A stretch of DNA of 48,283 nt. Source: Candidatus Coprenecus stercorigallinarum. GTDB lineage: Bacteria; Bacteroidota; Bacteroidia; Bacteroidales; UBA932. Where the stretch lies: the NCBI GenBank assembly GCA_018711305.1, contig DVIL01000039.1, positions 1 through 48,283 on the forward strand. Direction: 5' to 3'. Of the stretch, positions 1 through 9,020 are shown piece by piece. The notes beneath the pieces were generated by a model that saw only the letters and a list, made by a program, of their open reading frames with translations, did no database searches and was not told the origin of the DNA. The stretch's first letter is position 1. Each line of letters opens with the position of its first letter. The position numbers were made by a program, and so were the translations under genes.

Positions 1-299
1 AGATTGTGGACCACGTTGCGGTCATAGACGGAGGAAGGCTGCTGCTGGATGCATCCATTGCCGACATCTGCCGTAAAGTCGAGTTCGTAGAGTCCGGTCA
101 GGCCGCAGAAAACGCAATTTTCAGCGAGAGAGTTGCCGGCGGTTACGTAAATATTGTCGGAAGGACAGCACAAGCTGTATCCGGGCCTACAGGGAATGTC
201 AACCTGGAAGTACTCTTCAATGCCTGTCTGAAAGGTGGCGGGAAAATAATCGGACCGATGCTTTGCAAAGGGGAAAAGGAGGCGGGCCATGTGCTGTAA
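1..299 (+). CDS. ABC transporter ATP-binding protein, C-terminal end (partial)
   Basis: The reading frame is open at the left edge of the window and ends with TAA at 297-299. Only the tail of the protein is visible. The segment IVDHVAVIDGGRLLLDAS matches the stretch after the H-loop of ABC ATPases, where the protein returns to describe the end of the nucleotide-binding domain (the usual pattern is ...DrVavi..G.l...g). Walker A, Walker B and signature motifs lie outside the window. The last 11 bases overlap the start of the next gene, a membrane protein, which fits a two-component ABC exporter with separate ATPase and permease subunits. The substrate cannot be inferred. What follows from the family is only that it would energise transport at the inner membrane. 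Confidence 0.7.
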   Translation, partial: IVDHVAVIDGGRLLLDASIADICRKVEFVESGQAAENAIFSERVAGGYVNIVGRTAQAVSGPTGNVNLEVLFNACLKGGGKIIGPMLCKGEKEAGHVL

Positions 300-975
300 G
301 ACTATAGGAAAGGCATTCCGCCTTATTCTCCTGGACCTGAAAACGGGGGTCCGCAGGATTTGGCCGGCCGGCACAGCTCTGGCGGCACTCTATTCCGCAT
401 ACTGGGCAGTGATGCTTTTCATGGACATAAACGCCGTACCGGAGGACCGTCTTCCGGTACTGTACCTTGCGGCATTGTTTTTCTCGTTCTGCGTACCGTC
501 CGCCGTCTACGGCCACATCAATGATCCGGGCAAGGGCATCGCATATACCATGCTTCCGGTAAGAGCGGATGTCAAATTCGCAGTAATGCTGCTGGTTTCT
601 GCCGTAGTTTTCCCATTATCCTTCTATACCGGCATCCATGCACTGGACTGCATCCTGACCGCAGCCGGAGGTGCAAACGGATTTGCCGGCATGATCTGGA
701 CCTCTGACAACGGTCTGACATTCGGAAGTTTCTGGTCTGATTTCGGGAAAATATGCCTATACCAGTCCGTATTCGTTTTAGGGAACATCCTGCTGAAAAA
801 ACACAAAATTTCCCTGACAGTACTTCTGATGCTTGCCGTACATGGGATATGCATAGGCATCTTCGACATGGGACAGTCCGGACATCCGCTGCCTGGAATT
901 CTGTACACCTATGCCCTGCCCGCTGCGATATGGATACTGTCCTACCAGTGTTTCAAGCGTATGCAGTTCAGCTGA
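289..975 (+). CDS. Putative ABC transporter membrane subunit
   Basis: This is a 228-residue hydrophobic protein with several likely membrane segments, for example near residues 25-45, 58-76, 94-114, 155-190 and 205-222. There is no signal peptide; the short Lys/Arg-containing N-terminus suggests a cytoplasmic start. It begins inside the 3' end of the ATPase gene (11-bp overlap), so translational coupling is likely and the two probably form one exporter. No catalytic or substrate motif is recognisable. Its last 8 bases overlap the 3' end of the convergent uup gene, and no hairpin terminator separates the two. The family is assigned from hydrophobicity and context rather than a diagnostic motif. 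Confidence 0.6.
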   Translation: MCCKTIGKAFRLILLDLKTGVRRIWPAGTALAALYSAYWAVMLFMDINAVPEDRLPVLYLAALFFSFCVPSAVYGHINDPGKGIAYTMLPVRADVKFAVMLLVSAVVFPLSFYTGIHALDCILTAAGGANGFAGMIWTSDNGLTFGSFWSDFGKICLYQSVFVLGNILLKKHKISLTVLLMLAVHGICIGIFDMGQSGHPLPGILYTYALPAAIWILSYQCFKRMQFS

Positions 976-2770
976 CCTCGATCTCGTCCAGCTCGAGCCA
1001 ACGCAGTTCCTTCTCATCGATCAGACGGTTTACCTCTCCCAAGCGTACGGAGCCGTCTGTAAGTTCCTGAGCGGACATCGTTCCGGAACACAGCCGCTCC
1101 TCCAGGGATTTCTTTTCCTCTCCGAGAGATGAGAGATCCCGCTCGAGCTGTTCTTTCTCCATCTTTTCCTTGTACGTGAGCCTGCGTTTACGCTCCCCTC
1201 TGTCTGATGAGGCGGACGCAGCGGCACGTGTCTCCTTTCTGTTTTCACGGGATTCCACTCGCCGCTCTTCCTCCCTGTCCTTGAGATACTGCCTGTACCC
1301 TGAATAGCTTCCCACAAAGTCCTTCACCCGGCCGCCGCCCTCGAAGATGAAGAGGTGGTCGGCCAGTTTGTCCACGAAGAAACGGTCATGCGATACTATA
1401 AGCAGGGAACCGGCAAAACCCGAGAGGTATTCCTCCAGAACATTGAGAGTCATCAGGTCCAGGTCATTGGTAGGCTCGTCGAGTATCAGGAAGTTGGGAC
1501 TGCGCATCAGCACGGTCAGCAGATAGAGACGGCGGCGCTCCCCTCCGCTGAGAAGAGCCACCCTGTTACGGTGCATTGACGGAGGGAAAAGAAAATAGTT
1601 GAGGAATGTCATGGCAGAGACGGTTTCTCCCTTGCCGATGGACACCACGTCGGCTATCTCGGAAACGGTCTCGAAGACGGTCTTGCTGCCGTCCAGACGG
1701 ATGCCCTCCTGCCGGTAATAACCGATACGGAGGGTCTCTCCGCGGTCTATTTCTCCCTCCGAAGGCTCAAGCACTCCGGCGAGCAGGTCGAGGAATGTGC
1801 TCTTGCCCACCCCGTTGGGTCCCACGACAGCGATTTTCTCCCCTGGGGCAAAATTGTAGGTAAAATCCTCCAGCACCTTGAGATCTCCCCAGCTGTAGCC
1901 GACTCCACGGCAGTTGATGATCTTACGGCCGAGCCGGGCCATCCCCGCCCGTATCTCCATCTGGCGTTCTTCAATCCTCTGCCCTGCCCTGTCCTTCAGT
2001 TCATGGAAAGCATCGATGCGGTACTTGGCCTTGGTACCGCGTGCACACGGCATCCTGCGCATCCAGTCCAGTTCGGTGCGCAACAGGTTGCGGGCCCTGT
2101 CGGTAGCGGCGTTGAAGTTGGCTATGCGCTCCTCCCTCTTCTCCAAAAAGTAGGAGTAATTGCCCTGATAGCGGTAGAGCTTTCCTCCGTCCAGCTCCAG
2201 AATCTGGTTGCAGACCCGGTCCAGAAAATACCGGTCGTGCGTAACCATAAGCAGAGTGCAGCGTGAACGGGTAAGGTAGTCCTCCAGGAATTCGATGCTG
2301 TCCACATCCAGATGGTTGGTCGGCTCGTCCAGCACTAAAAAGTCAGGCCTGCGTATCAACGCTGCAGCTATGGCGGTCCGTTTGGCCTCTCCTCCGCTCA
2401 AAGTCCCGGCCTTTCTGGAAGGATCTTCCAGCCTGAGGCGGGAAAGGATGGATGCCACCTCGTAGTCCTGGACCTCATGCGACTTTTCCCCTGCTCCCTC
2501 CAGAACAATGTCGGAGATGCTCCTGTCTGGATCGTAATGCTGGTCCTGCTCCAGGAAGGCAACGGATATGTCCTTGAGGAAATGCACGGAACCGTCCCCG
2601 TCAGACGAATCCCTGCCGGCGATAATGCTCAGCAGGGATGTCTTCCCGGTACCGTTGGGTGCGACGAGGGCGATCTTGTCCCCCTCGTCGATATGAAATG
2701 ATATGTGGTCGAACAGCACCCTGGGGCCGTAGGACTTGGATATATTGTTGACCTCGAGATAACTGCTCAT
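968..2770 (-). CDS. uup: ABC-F family ATPase, Uup-type
   Basis: This 600-residue soluble protein has two ABC nucleotide-binding domains in tandem and no membrane segment. Domain 1 has Walker A APNGTGKTS (about residue 38), signature LSGGEAKR and Walker B FLVLDEPTNHLD. Domain 2 has Walker A GPNGVGKST, signature LSGGERRR and Walker B FLILDEPTNDLD. The final ~90 residues are rich in Lys, Glu and Arg and look like the C-terminal coiled-coil domain that marks Uup among ABC-F proteins. ABC-F proteins act on ribosomes or nucleic acid in the cytoplasm; Uup is linked to precise excision of transposons and to ribosome function. It is the last gene of a minus-strand run, 12 bp after rfbB. A resistance-type ABC-F is less likely because of the C-terminal domain. 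Confidence 0.88.
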   Translation of the reverse strand: MSSYLEVNNISKSYGPRVLFDHISFHIDEGDKIALVAPNGTGKTSLLSIIAGRDSSDGDGSVHFLKDISVAFLEQDQHYDPDRSISDIVLEGAGEKSHEVQDYEVASILSRLRLEDPSRKAGTLSGGEAKRTAIAAALIRRPDFLVLDEPTNHLDVDSIEFLEDYLTRSRCTLLMVTHDRYFLDRVCNQILELDGGKLYRYQGNYSYFLEKREERIANFNAATDRARNLLRTELDWMRRMPCARGTKAKYRIDAFHELKDRAGQRIEERQMEIRAGMARLGRKIINCRGVGYSWGDLKVLEDFTYNFAPGEKIAVVGPNGVGKSTFLDLLAGVLEPSEGEIDRGETLRIGYYRQEGIRLDGSKTVFETVSEIADVVSIGKGETVSAMTFLNYFLFPPSMHRNRVALLSGGERRRLYLLTVLMRSPNFLILDEPTNDLDLMTLNVLEEYLSGFAGSLLIVSHDRFFVDKLADHLFIFEGGGRVKDFVGSYSGYRQYLKDREEERRVESRENRKETRAAASASSDRGERKRRLTYKEKMEKEQLERDLSSLGEEKKSLEERLCSGTMSAQELTDGSVRLGEVNRLIDEKELRWLELDEIEVS

Positions 2771-2782
2771 CTACAGCGCGTC

Positions 2783-3925
2783 CTATCTGTTACCATACAT
2801 GTCCTCGTAGTACTTCTCGTACTCACCCGAGGTGATGTTGTCCATCCACGCCTGGTTGTCCAGATACCAGCGGACGGTCTTCTCTATGCCCTCCTCGAAC
2901 TGCAACGACGGCTCCCAGCCCAGCTCCTTCTGGATCTTGGTGCTGTCGATGGCATAACGCATGTCGTGCCCGGCACGGTCAGTCACGAAGGTGATAAGGT
3001 CCATGTCCGCTCCCTCGGGACGGCCTAAAAGCCTGTCTACCGTCTTGATTACGACTTTGATAAGGTCGATGTTCTTCCACTCGTTGAAGCCGCCGATGTT
3101 GTACGTGTCGGCCACCTTGCCCTTGTGGAAAATCAGGTCGATGGCCCTTGCATGGTCCTCCACGTAGAGCCAGTCCCGCACATTCTCTCCCTTGCCGTAG
3201 ACCGGAAGGGGCTTGCGGTGACGGATATTGTTGATGAACAGCGGTATCAGTTTCTCGGGAAACTGGTACGGGCCGTAGTTGTTCGAGCAGTTCGTCACTA
3301 TCGTAGGCATCCCGTAGGTGTCGTGGAAGGCCCGCACGAAATGGTCGCTCGATGCCTTGGAGGCGGAATAAGGACTGTGGGGACTGTACTTCGTGTCCTC
3401 GTAGAAGAAGTCCCGGCCGTAGGCCAGGTGATGCTCCGAGGAAGAGGCGGCCGTCGTGTAGGGAGGCTTGATGCCCTCGGGGTCGGTCAGTTCCAGGGCT
3501 CCGTACACCTCGTCGGTGGAGATGTGGTAGAAACGCTTCCCCTCGTATTTCTCCGGAAGCGACTCCCAGTACACCTTCGCGGCCTGAAGGAGCGAGAGTG
3601 TGCCCATGACGTTGGTCCGGGCAAAGGTGAAGGGATCCTTGATGGAGCGGTCCACATGGCTCTCGGCCGCAAGATGGATGACACCGTCTATGCCGTATTT
3701 CCGGAAGATGCCGCAGAGCGTCTCGAAGTCGCAGATGTCGGCACGCACGAACTCGTAGTTCGGAGCCTTCTCGATGTCCTTGAGGTTCGCCAGGTTGCCC
3801 GCATAGGTCAGCTTGTCCAGATTCACTATGCGATACTCAGGGTATTTGTTCACGAAGAGGCGCACGACATGGTTCCCGATGAAGCCTGCGCCGCCGGTTA
3901 TGAGGATGTTGCGCTTATATTCCAT
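2783..3925 (-). CDS. rfbB: dTDP-glucose 4,6-dehydratase
   Basis: RfbB converts dTDP-glucose to dTDP-4-keto-6-deoxyglucose, the second step toward dTDP-L-rhamnose and other deoxysugars for surface glycans. The protein is an extended SDR enzyme. The NAD-binding GGAGFIGNH motif is at the N-terminus, followed by HLAAESHVDRS. The catalytic Ser/Thr region is STDEVYG, and the YSASK motif supplies Tyr and Lys. The ATG at 3925 gives MEYKRNILITGG, which fits the family. An in-frame ATG at 3937, whose A overlaps the stop of rfbA, would add four residues and suggests translational coupling. It lies directly downstream of rfbA. The rfbC and rfbD genes are not next to it, so the final sugar is unknown. Confidence 0.93.
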   Translation of the reverse strand: MEYKRNILITGGAGFIGNHVVRLFVNKYPEYRIVNLDKLTYAGNLANLKDIEKAPNYEFVRADICDFETLCGIFRKYGIDGVIHLAAESHVDRSIKDPFTFARTNVMGTLSLLQAAKVYWESLPEKYEGKRFYHISTDEVYGALELTDPEGIKPPYTTAASSSEHHLAYGRDFFYEDTKYSPHSPYSASKASSDHFVRAFHDTYGMPTIVTNCSNNYGPYQFPEKLIPLFINNIRHRKPLPVYGKGENVRDWLYVEDHARAIDLIFHKGKVADTYNIGGFNEWKNIDLIKVVIKTVDRLLGRPEGADMDLITFVTDRAGHDMRYAIDSTKIQKELGWEPSLQFEEGIEKTVRWYLDNQAWMDNITSGEYEKYYEDMYGNR

Positions 3926-3936
3926 TGTTAAGGTCA

Positions 3937-4848
3937 TTATTTGTCTTGATGTTTTTTTGCCAGTTTCTGTTCTTCCTCGTCAGCTATGCGGAACAGATAC
4001 TGGCCATACTGGTTCTTTGCCATTGGTCTGGCTGTCTCGCGGAGCTGGTCGGGAGTAATCCAGCCACTGCGCAGGGCTATGTCTTCCAGACATGCCACCT
4101 TCTGCCCCTGACGTTTCTCTATCACCTCTATGAATGTGGATGCCTCGGCCAGAGAGTCATGGGTTCCGGTATCCAGCCAGGCGAATCCGCGCCCTAAGGT
4201 CTCGAGACGGAGCTTTCCCCGCTCCAGGAACTCCTGGTTGACAGAGGTTATCTCCAGCTCGCCGCGGGCCGACGGCTTGACATTGGCTGCCACGTCAACC
4301 ACTTCGTTAGGATAGAAATACAGACCTGTCACAGCATAATTGGACTTGGGCTCCTTCGGTTTCTCCTCGATACTCAGGACATTGCCCTTGGAATCGATCT
4401 CGGCGACTCCATAACGTTCAGGATCCGCCACCCAATATCCGAAAACCGTTGCAAGTCCCTCCTTCTCAGCCCGCATAACTGCCCTACGAAGCATCACAGT
4501 GAAATAACTGCCGTAGAAAATGTTGTCCCCAAGGACAAGGCATGCCGCATCGCTTCCTATAAACTCGCGGCCTATGATGAACGCCTGGGCAAGGCCATCC
4601 GGAGAAGGCTGTTCGGCATATTCGAAATGCACTCCGAATTCCGAGCCGTCTCCAAGAAGGCGACGGAATCCCGGAAGGTCCGACGGAGTGGATATTATAA
4701 GTATGTCCCTGATACCGGCCAGCATAAGTACCGATATGGGATAATATACCATCGGTTTGTCATATATGGGTATCAACTGCTTGCTTATCCCTTTGGTTAT
4801 CGGGTAAAGCCTCGTGCCGGAACCGCCGGCAAGCACTATTCCTTTCAT
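3937..4848 (-). CDS. rfbA: Glucose-1-phosphate thymidylyltransferase
   Basis: RfbA joins dTTP and glucose-1-phosphate to form dTDP-glucose, the first committed step of dTDP-deoxysugar synthesis in the cytoplasm. The 303-residue protein starts with the nucleotidyltransferase signature [13 protein letters not shown], followed by [12 protein letters not shown]. The metal-binding region [10 protein letters not shown] and the later [19 protein letters not shown] are typical of RmlA. The length is normal for the family. It is transcribed with rfbB and uup, and a Bacteroidetes-type -7 box lies 25-32 bases before the ATG, so it may have its own promoter in addition to read-through from the AsmA gene. 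Confidence 0.94.
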   Translation of the reverse strand: MKGIVLAGGSGTRLYPITKGISKQLIPIYDKPMVYYPISVLMLAGIRDILIISTPSDLPGFRRLLGDGSEFGVHFEYAEQPSPDGLAQAFIIGREFIGSDAACLVLGDNIFYGSYFTVMLRRAVMRAEKEGLATVFGYWVADPERYGVAEIDSKGNVLSIEEKPKEPKSNYAVTGLYFYPNEVVDVAANVKPSARGELEITSVNQEFLERGKLRLETLGRGFAWLDTGTHDSLAEASTFIEVIEKRQGQKVACLEDIALRSGWITPDQLRETARPMAKNQYGQYLFRIADEEEQKLAKKHQDK

Positions 4849-4872
4849 GGCTGTCTATTTTACAATAATTTG

Positions 4873-4880
4873 CAAACTTA
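4873..4880 (-). promoter_or_regulatory. Candidate -7 box upstream of rfbA
   Basis: Read on the minus strand the bases are TAAGTTTG, an exact match to TAnnTTTG, the -7 element of Bacteroidetes promoters. It lies in the 51-bp gap between the AsmA-like gene and rfbA, in an AT-rich stretch. No clear -33 TTG was found at the usual distance, so this is a candidate only. Confidence 0.4.
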
Positions 4881-4899
4881 ATAAAATTTTCCTTTTCAG

Positions 4900-7800
4900 T
4901 TACCTGAGTCCTTCAGGAGCGGCAGGCGTCACCTTCTCCCACTGAATGGAATCGCCGTCAAATACCACATGACGGTGCCTGCGCAGCGAATCCCTGCGTT
5001 TCTCCCAGTCTATACGGGAACGGGCAGCGGCCCTGTCTCCCCAGCGGCCGCGTTCACTGGCCCGCTTGAAGCGTCTGGTAATGTCCTCACTCAGGTTCAG
5101 ACGTGTCGAATCAATCTTACGTGTCTCCACAGGAGTAACCGCATCCTTGTACTTTGCCTTTCCTATTCCGAAACGCATATCGCCAGGTGTTCCCCTGATA
5201 TTCAGACCCACTCTGAATGGAATAGGCGACTTGAGCAGTGATATGTGGTAATCGAAACTCATATCCAGATTCTGGACTCCGCCGGCAGCGGCCTGATACC
5301 GGTCTATCTCTACGAGGAAAGGATAGATGTTGACACTGCCGTCCTCTACGGTGATATTGACAGAGATACTGTCTATGAGATTTTCCTTCTTGTTTTTGAA
5401 CATCAGTTTTTTGGATATCTCGGCAAAGGTCTTGCCGTCCATAAGCACCAGGGAATCACCCCGGATGTACACTGCAGCCCGGAGCGACGGCACCTTGATG
5501 TTGAGCAGGGAATCCAGCACTCCCTCGGCCGCCACATCCACCTGGACCTTGCCTTTGAAGGACTGGAGCATGGGGACCAGTGAATCTATGGCAGGGGTGG
5601 CGTCAACCAGGGAAGCGATATCTATATCGTTCACCTTCAGGTCAAAACCGGCATAGCCGAATCTTGAAGAAGCCGCCTTGTAAATAAGGGATGCACTCAG
5701 GGACGCACTGTCCAGGGCGTTGAGCGTAAGATTCTCCAGATAGATGTGGCTGTTCTTGAGTTCGGCCTTGCCTTTGATATCCCTGAACACATATTTGCCG
5801 AAACGCAGCCTGTCTATGTCGGTAGTCAGGTCAAAGCTGATGTTCCCCGGGACTTCGAACAGCCGCAGTGCCGTTGATACAGTATCGGCCTCCACCTCCT
5901 GTTCCGTAGCCTCCGGCGAGGCAAAGGCCCGCATGATCTGGTTGACGTTGAGATTTCTGGAACTGATATCCAGATCAGCCCTCAGCAGATGGCCCCGTCT
6001 GAGTGCCCCATACAGGTCATACACGGTTCCGGACAGAGTCATGTTTGATCTTCCAACCCTTATCACGGCTTTCTCCAATGAGATTTTCCTGTCCCCGAAT
6101 TTTATTACCGTACGGTTGAAACGCACAGGCAGGGCACATTGAGGGGTATTGGCTATCAAGCGGTTGAATCTGATTGTGCCGGACGGCAGCCAGAGTGAGT
6201 CCCGTACCCTCTCAGCCTGCAGCCGGATTACCCCCTTCTTCATACCTCCCGTTATTTCCCCGGCTCTGGCAAATATGGAATCGGTCTCGACATTGATATT
6301 GAGCCTGGGTTTTCTTTCCGTCCCGTTTCCGGGCCTGAGAGACGCCTTTACCTTTCCCTTGGCACAGAATACCCCGAGCGAGTCACCCATTCCGCCTCTC
6401 AGCCGGGTGAAATCAACAGTGACAGAAGGCCTCCACACAGAATCCCTGAGTTTGTCGGCCTGCAGGGCCACCTGTCCTTTATTGAAACCGCCCCTCATAT
6501 CACCGTACTTGACAAAGAGAGAATCCGTATCGATCTCCACTCCTATTCTGGGTCTGTCCGCTCTCTCAGGATTGGGTCCCAAGGATGCGGTGACACCTCC
6601 CTTGCCCAGGAAAATCCTGAGCGAGTCCCCTACCGAGGCTCCTGCACGGTTCATCCTGAAATCCGCCTTCACCTGGAATACTCTTGTAGTATCCTTCGGG
6701 CGGGTGGAAATGACCTTCAGGCTCACACTGTCCGCCAGCGCCTTGGCCCAAGGGCTGTCCAGATGGAGACGGAACACGTTGCCGTTCAGGCCCAAAGCCT
6801 TGGCTCCGAAAAATTTCAGGTCTATATCTCCGGCCGCGTTCAATCCCGAGACACTGTCACTCACCGACACTCCGTCCATGTACAGCTTGCCTGCGGCGAA
6901 TATCCTGCCGTAATCCTGGTTTTTCACTGTCGAGAGCCTTGTCCTCACCCGCAAGTCTGCATCCACAAGCCCGGACAGCTCTATGCCCTCCTGCAGGGGG
7001 AAAGTCTTGGATATGCTGCCCAGATCCACCTTGGCCTTTGCATTCACAGCTATAAGCGGATCCTCGAAAAGATCCGTCACCTTTGCATCAGCCAGAACAT
7101 CTATGTCATTACCCTGCAGCTTGAATATCTTCAGGTCCAGATAGGACTCCTGCTCCCGCATAAGATCCACGAATGCATCAAAATCAGCAGACAGATGGTC
7201 GATTCCATAAGGCAGTCCGCTGTAATGCGCCGTAGCATCGTCTATCTTCAGACATAACGACACCGCCGGCATCAGATCCCTGCCATAGGGGCCTGTCACG
7301 GCACCCTCCAGCATCACGCTGCCGTCCGCCGTAAGGTCCTGATGACGGACTACCGACTCCGGAATCAGCCTAAGCGCCTTTTCCACCGAAGGAGCTGCGG
7401 CAGCGAATTTCAGATCCAGGTCCACAGCCTTCCGTACCGTATCCCTGACCGCAGTCCCATTCAGAGAAAAATTCACATCATTGATTCCGAGATCGGCATT
7501 GCGAAGCACAACTTTCATACTGTCAGCATTGTAGCCCACACTGGTATTCAGCCTGACAGCCGCCCTGCGCATAAGCAGGTCTCCCTGCTGCCAGAAAAGC
7601 ACATCCTTGCAGGAAAACTCCACACCTGCAGCCGCCCCACGCACTCCCGCACCAAGCCTCACACGGGTGTTGATGCCCAGGACTCTGGCATATACGTCAT
7701 TGGAACGGTCATTGAAAACGACATTGGCATCCCTTACCCTCAATGTACGCAGGACAATGGATTTCGGGCTGAATCCTCCGGATTCTGCAGAATCGGAAGT

Positions 7801-8271
7801 ATCCGCGGAATCCTCAGAAGGCGGTATAAAATTCCAGTTGGCCCTGCCGGACGAATCGCGGTAGGCATAGACAACGGCACTGTCCAGAAAAATACGGTGG
7901 ATCACCACCCGGTCGTCCTTGATAAGGGCCATCGGATTAAACGTCACACGGCAACGGGCAAAACGCAGCAGCGAATCCCGGTGTGGAAGGACCTTGCCGG
8001 ACGAGGAATCCCTCATGCCACGGGCCGTAAGCTTTCCGTCATCCAGTTTAAGGGTAAGACGGGGAAAAGATGAAAAGAACACCAGATCGACCTTGCCCAC
8101 ACTCACATCTGCGTCCAGATATCTGTTGGCTGCTTTTTCCACCATGGGAGTCAGCCTCGAAGGGGTAAAGACCACCCACAGGGCCAGAGCTATTACAACA
8201 ATACAGAAGCCTATCAGGGAGGCAAGGGATATCAATGTGATTTTTAGGACTTTCTTGGATCCGGATTTCAT
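4900..8271 (-). CDS. AsmA-like protein, large envelope protein
   Basis: This 1123-residue protein has one N-terminal membrane anchor (about residues 8-33, after a Lys-rich start) and a long periplasmic portion of alternating beta-rich segments, as in the AsmA/TamB/YhdP group. These proteins are thought to form beta-groove bridges that carry phospholipids between the inner and outer membranes. The N-terminal block VFTPSRLTPMVEKAANRYLDADVSVGKV is typical of AsmA N-termini, and the last third (FDLTTDIDRLRFGKY, SFDYHISLLKSPIPFRVGLNIRG) resembles the AsmA C-terminal domain. Residues ~547-706 contain two adjacent ~81-residue copies of one module (GDSL...RDSVW and GDSL...RDSLW). A 13-bp perfect hairpin sits directly before the ATG. 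It lies between the DUF4251 gene and rfbA, which fits an envelope role. Confidence 0.8.
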   Translation of the reverse strand: MKSGSKKVLKITLISLASLIGFCIVVIALALWVVFTPSRLTPMVEKAANRYLDADVSVGKVDLVFFSSFPRLTLKLDDGKLTARGMRDSSSGKVLPHRDSLLRFARCRVTFNPMALIKDDRVVIHRIFLDSAVVYAYRDSSGRANWNFIPPSEDSADTSDSAESGGFSPKSIVLRTLRVRDANVVFNDRSNDVYARVLGINTRVRLGAGVRGAAAGVEFSCKDVLFWQQGDLLMRRAAVRLNTSVGYNADSMKVVLRNADLGINDVNFSLNGTAVRDTVRKAVDLDLKFAAAAPSVEKALRLIPESVVRHQDLTADGSVMLEGAVTGPYGRDLMPAVSLCLKIDDATAHYSGLPYGIDHLSADFDAFVDLMREQESYLDLKIFKLQGNDIDVLADAKVTDLFEDPLIAVNAKAKVDLGSISKTFPLQEGIELSGLVDADLRVRTRLSTVKNQDYGRIFAAGKLYMDGVSVSDSVSGLNAAGDIDLKFFGAKALGLNGNVFRLHLDSPWAKALADSVSLKVISTRPKDTTRVFQVKADFRMNRAGASVGDSLRIFLGKGGVTASLGPNPERADRPRIGVEIDTDSLFVKYGDMRGGFNKGQVALQADKLRDSVWRPSVTVDFTRLRGGMGDSLGVFCAKGKVKASLRPGNGTERKPRLNINVETDSIFARAGEITGGMKKGVIRLQAERVRDSLWLPSGTIRFNRLIANTPQCALPVRFNRTVIKFGDRKISLEKAVIRVGRSNMTLSGTVYDLYGALRRGHLLRADLDISSRNLNVNQIMRAFASPEATEQEVEADTVSTALRLFEVPGNISFDLTTDIDRLRFGKYVFRDIKGKAELKNSHIYLENLTLNALDSASLSASLIYKAASSRFGYAGFDLKVNDIDIASLVDATPAIDSLVPMLQSFKGKVQVDVAAEGVLDSLLNIKVPSLRAAVYIRGDSLVLMDGKTFAEISKKLMFKNKKENLIDSISVNITVEDGSVNIYPFLVEIDRYQAAAGGVQNLDMSFDYHISLLKSPIPFRVGLNIRGTPGDMRFGIGKAKYKDAVTPVETRKIDSTRLNLSEDITRRFKRASERGRWGDRAAARSRIDWEKRRDSLRRHRHVVFDGDSIQWEKVTPAAPEGLR

Positions 8272-8305
8272 ATCTTGCGGCTTATTTCAAACAAGCCGCA
8301 AGATA
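8271..8305 (-). promoter_or_regulatory. Perfect hairpin abutting the AsmA start codon
   Basis: TATCTTGCGGCTT (8271-8283) and its exact reverse complement (8293-8305) form a 13-bp stem with a 9-base loop. On the minus strand the stem ends inside the ATG of the AsmA-like gene. No U tract follows on that strand, so it does not look like a terminator for the DUF4251 gene. It could act as a translation-control or mRNA-processing structure. On the plus strand a T run follows, but no plus-strand gene precedes it. Confidence 0.5.
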
Positions 8306-8335
8306 ATAAATTTTTCCGGAAATTCCTCACCCTGT

Positions 8336-8905
8336 CTACAGCGACAGCCCCTCATAAACACGTGACATGGCCGTGGGCACTATCTCGCCGACGAGGGATA
8401 TGTCATCAGAGCTGTAATTGGGATCAATGCGGACAGTAGCCCTGGTACCTCCCTTGGGCAGGGAGAATGTGACCTTACAGGACGCTACGGCCCCTGACAC
8501 ATACATCGAAAGGGTCACATTGCCTTTCTTGCTCACTCTGTATTCCAGATCGGATATGGAGCCGTCCACCGTCACCCCTCCTACTCCGTTGGCGCCAGGG
8601 CCGCTGAAGGGAGCCACCTGTATGACTGCCTTGTCACCCTTGACAGAGACGAAATTCACCATAGAGTTCACCAGTACGTTCTGGCCCCGGCTGAGCACCA
8701 GCCTGTCGGCTTCCAGAACGAAATCCATATTCTTCATTACTTCCACAGTAGCTGCAAATCTGACAGAATCCTCGACAGCATCAATTGCCTTGCGTGTCTG
8801 CCTGTCCTGAGGAACTGCTCCCGATGCCGACGCACCTGCGGCCAGCATCAGCAATAAAGCGATAACCAATCCTTTCATAATCTGTCTGTTTTTAATCATT
8901 ATCAT
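8336..8905 (-). CDS. DUF4251 domain protein, exported
   Basis: This 189-residue protein has a cleavable signal peptide. The hydrophobic core GLVIALLLMLAAGASASGA follows MK at residue 10, so the ATG at 8878 is a plausible alternative start. The rest matches the Bacteroidetes-specific DUF4251 family as I recognise it: a short helix with RQTRKAIDAVEDSVRFAATVE, then FVLEADRLVLSRGQ and several beta strands ending SSDDISLVGEIVPT. The family's function is unknown; the protein is probably periplasmic. It is the first gene of the minus-strand run that continues with the AsmA-like protein. The family call rests on overall pattern and length, not on a catalytic motif. Confidence 0.7.
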   Translation of the reverse strand: MIMIKNRQIMKGLVIALLLMLAAGASASGAVPQDRQTRKAIDAVEDSVRFAATVEVMKNMDFVLEADRLVLSRGQNVLVNSMVNFVSVKGDKAVIQVAPFSGPGANGVGGVTVDGSISDLEYRVSKKGNVTLSMYVSGAVASCKVTFSLPKGGTRATVRIDPNYSSDDISLVGEIVPTAMSRVYEGLSL

Positions 8906-8947
8906 TGCCCTGAAGTTACAAATACCGTACCGCGGACAACTGTCACA

Positions 8948-8988
8948 TACCTTTGCAACACAGTTGCACGGGACAGAAATTACATTTG
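8948..8988 (+). promoter_or_regulatory. Candidate promoter region of the metal-efflux operon
   Basis: Two exact TAnnTTTG matches point toward the efflux operon: TACCTTTG at 8948-8955 and TACATTTG at 8981-8988, with TTG at 8964-8966 between them. The operon starts at 9021. No metalloregulator gene is adjacent. Confidence 0.4.
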
Positions 8989-9020
8989 CACCGTTTTTTT
9001 AAAACCGAAATACTTTTCAT

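Noticed and set aside
968-2770. Antibiotic-resistance ABC-F protein
   Set aside because: The C-terminal charged coiled-coil domain and the genomic context fit Uup rather than the shorter resistance types.
8271-8320. Plus-strand rho-independent terminator with T run
   Set aside because: No plus-strand gene lies upstream; on the transcribed minus strand the hairpin has no U tract and touches the AsmA start codon.
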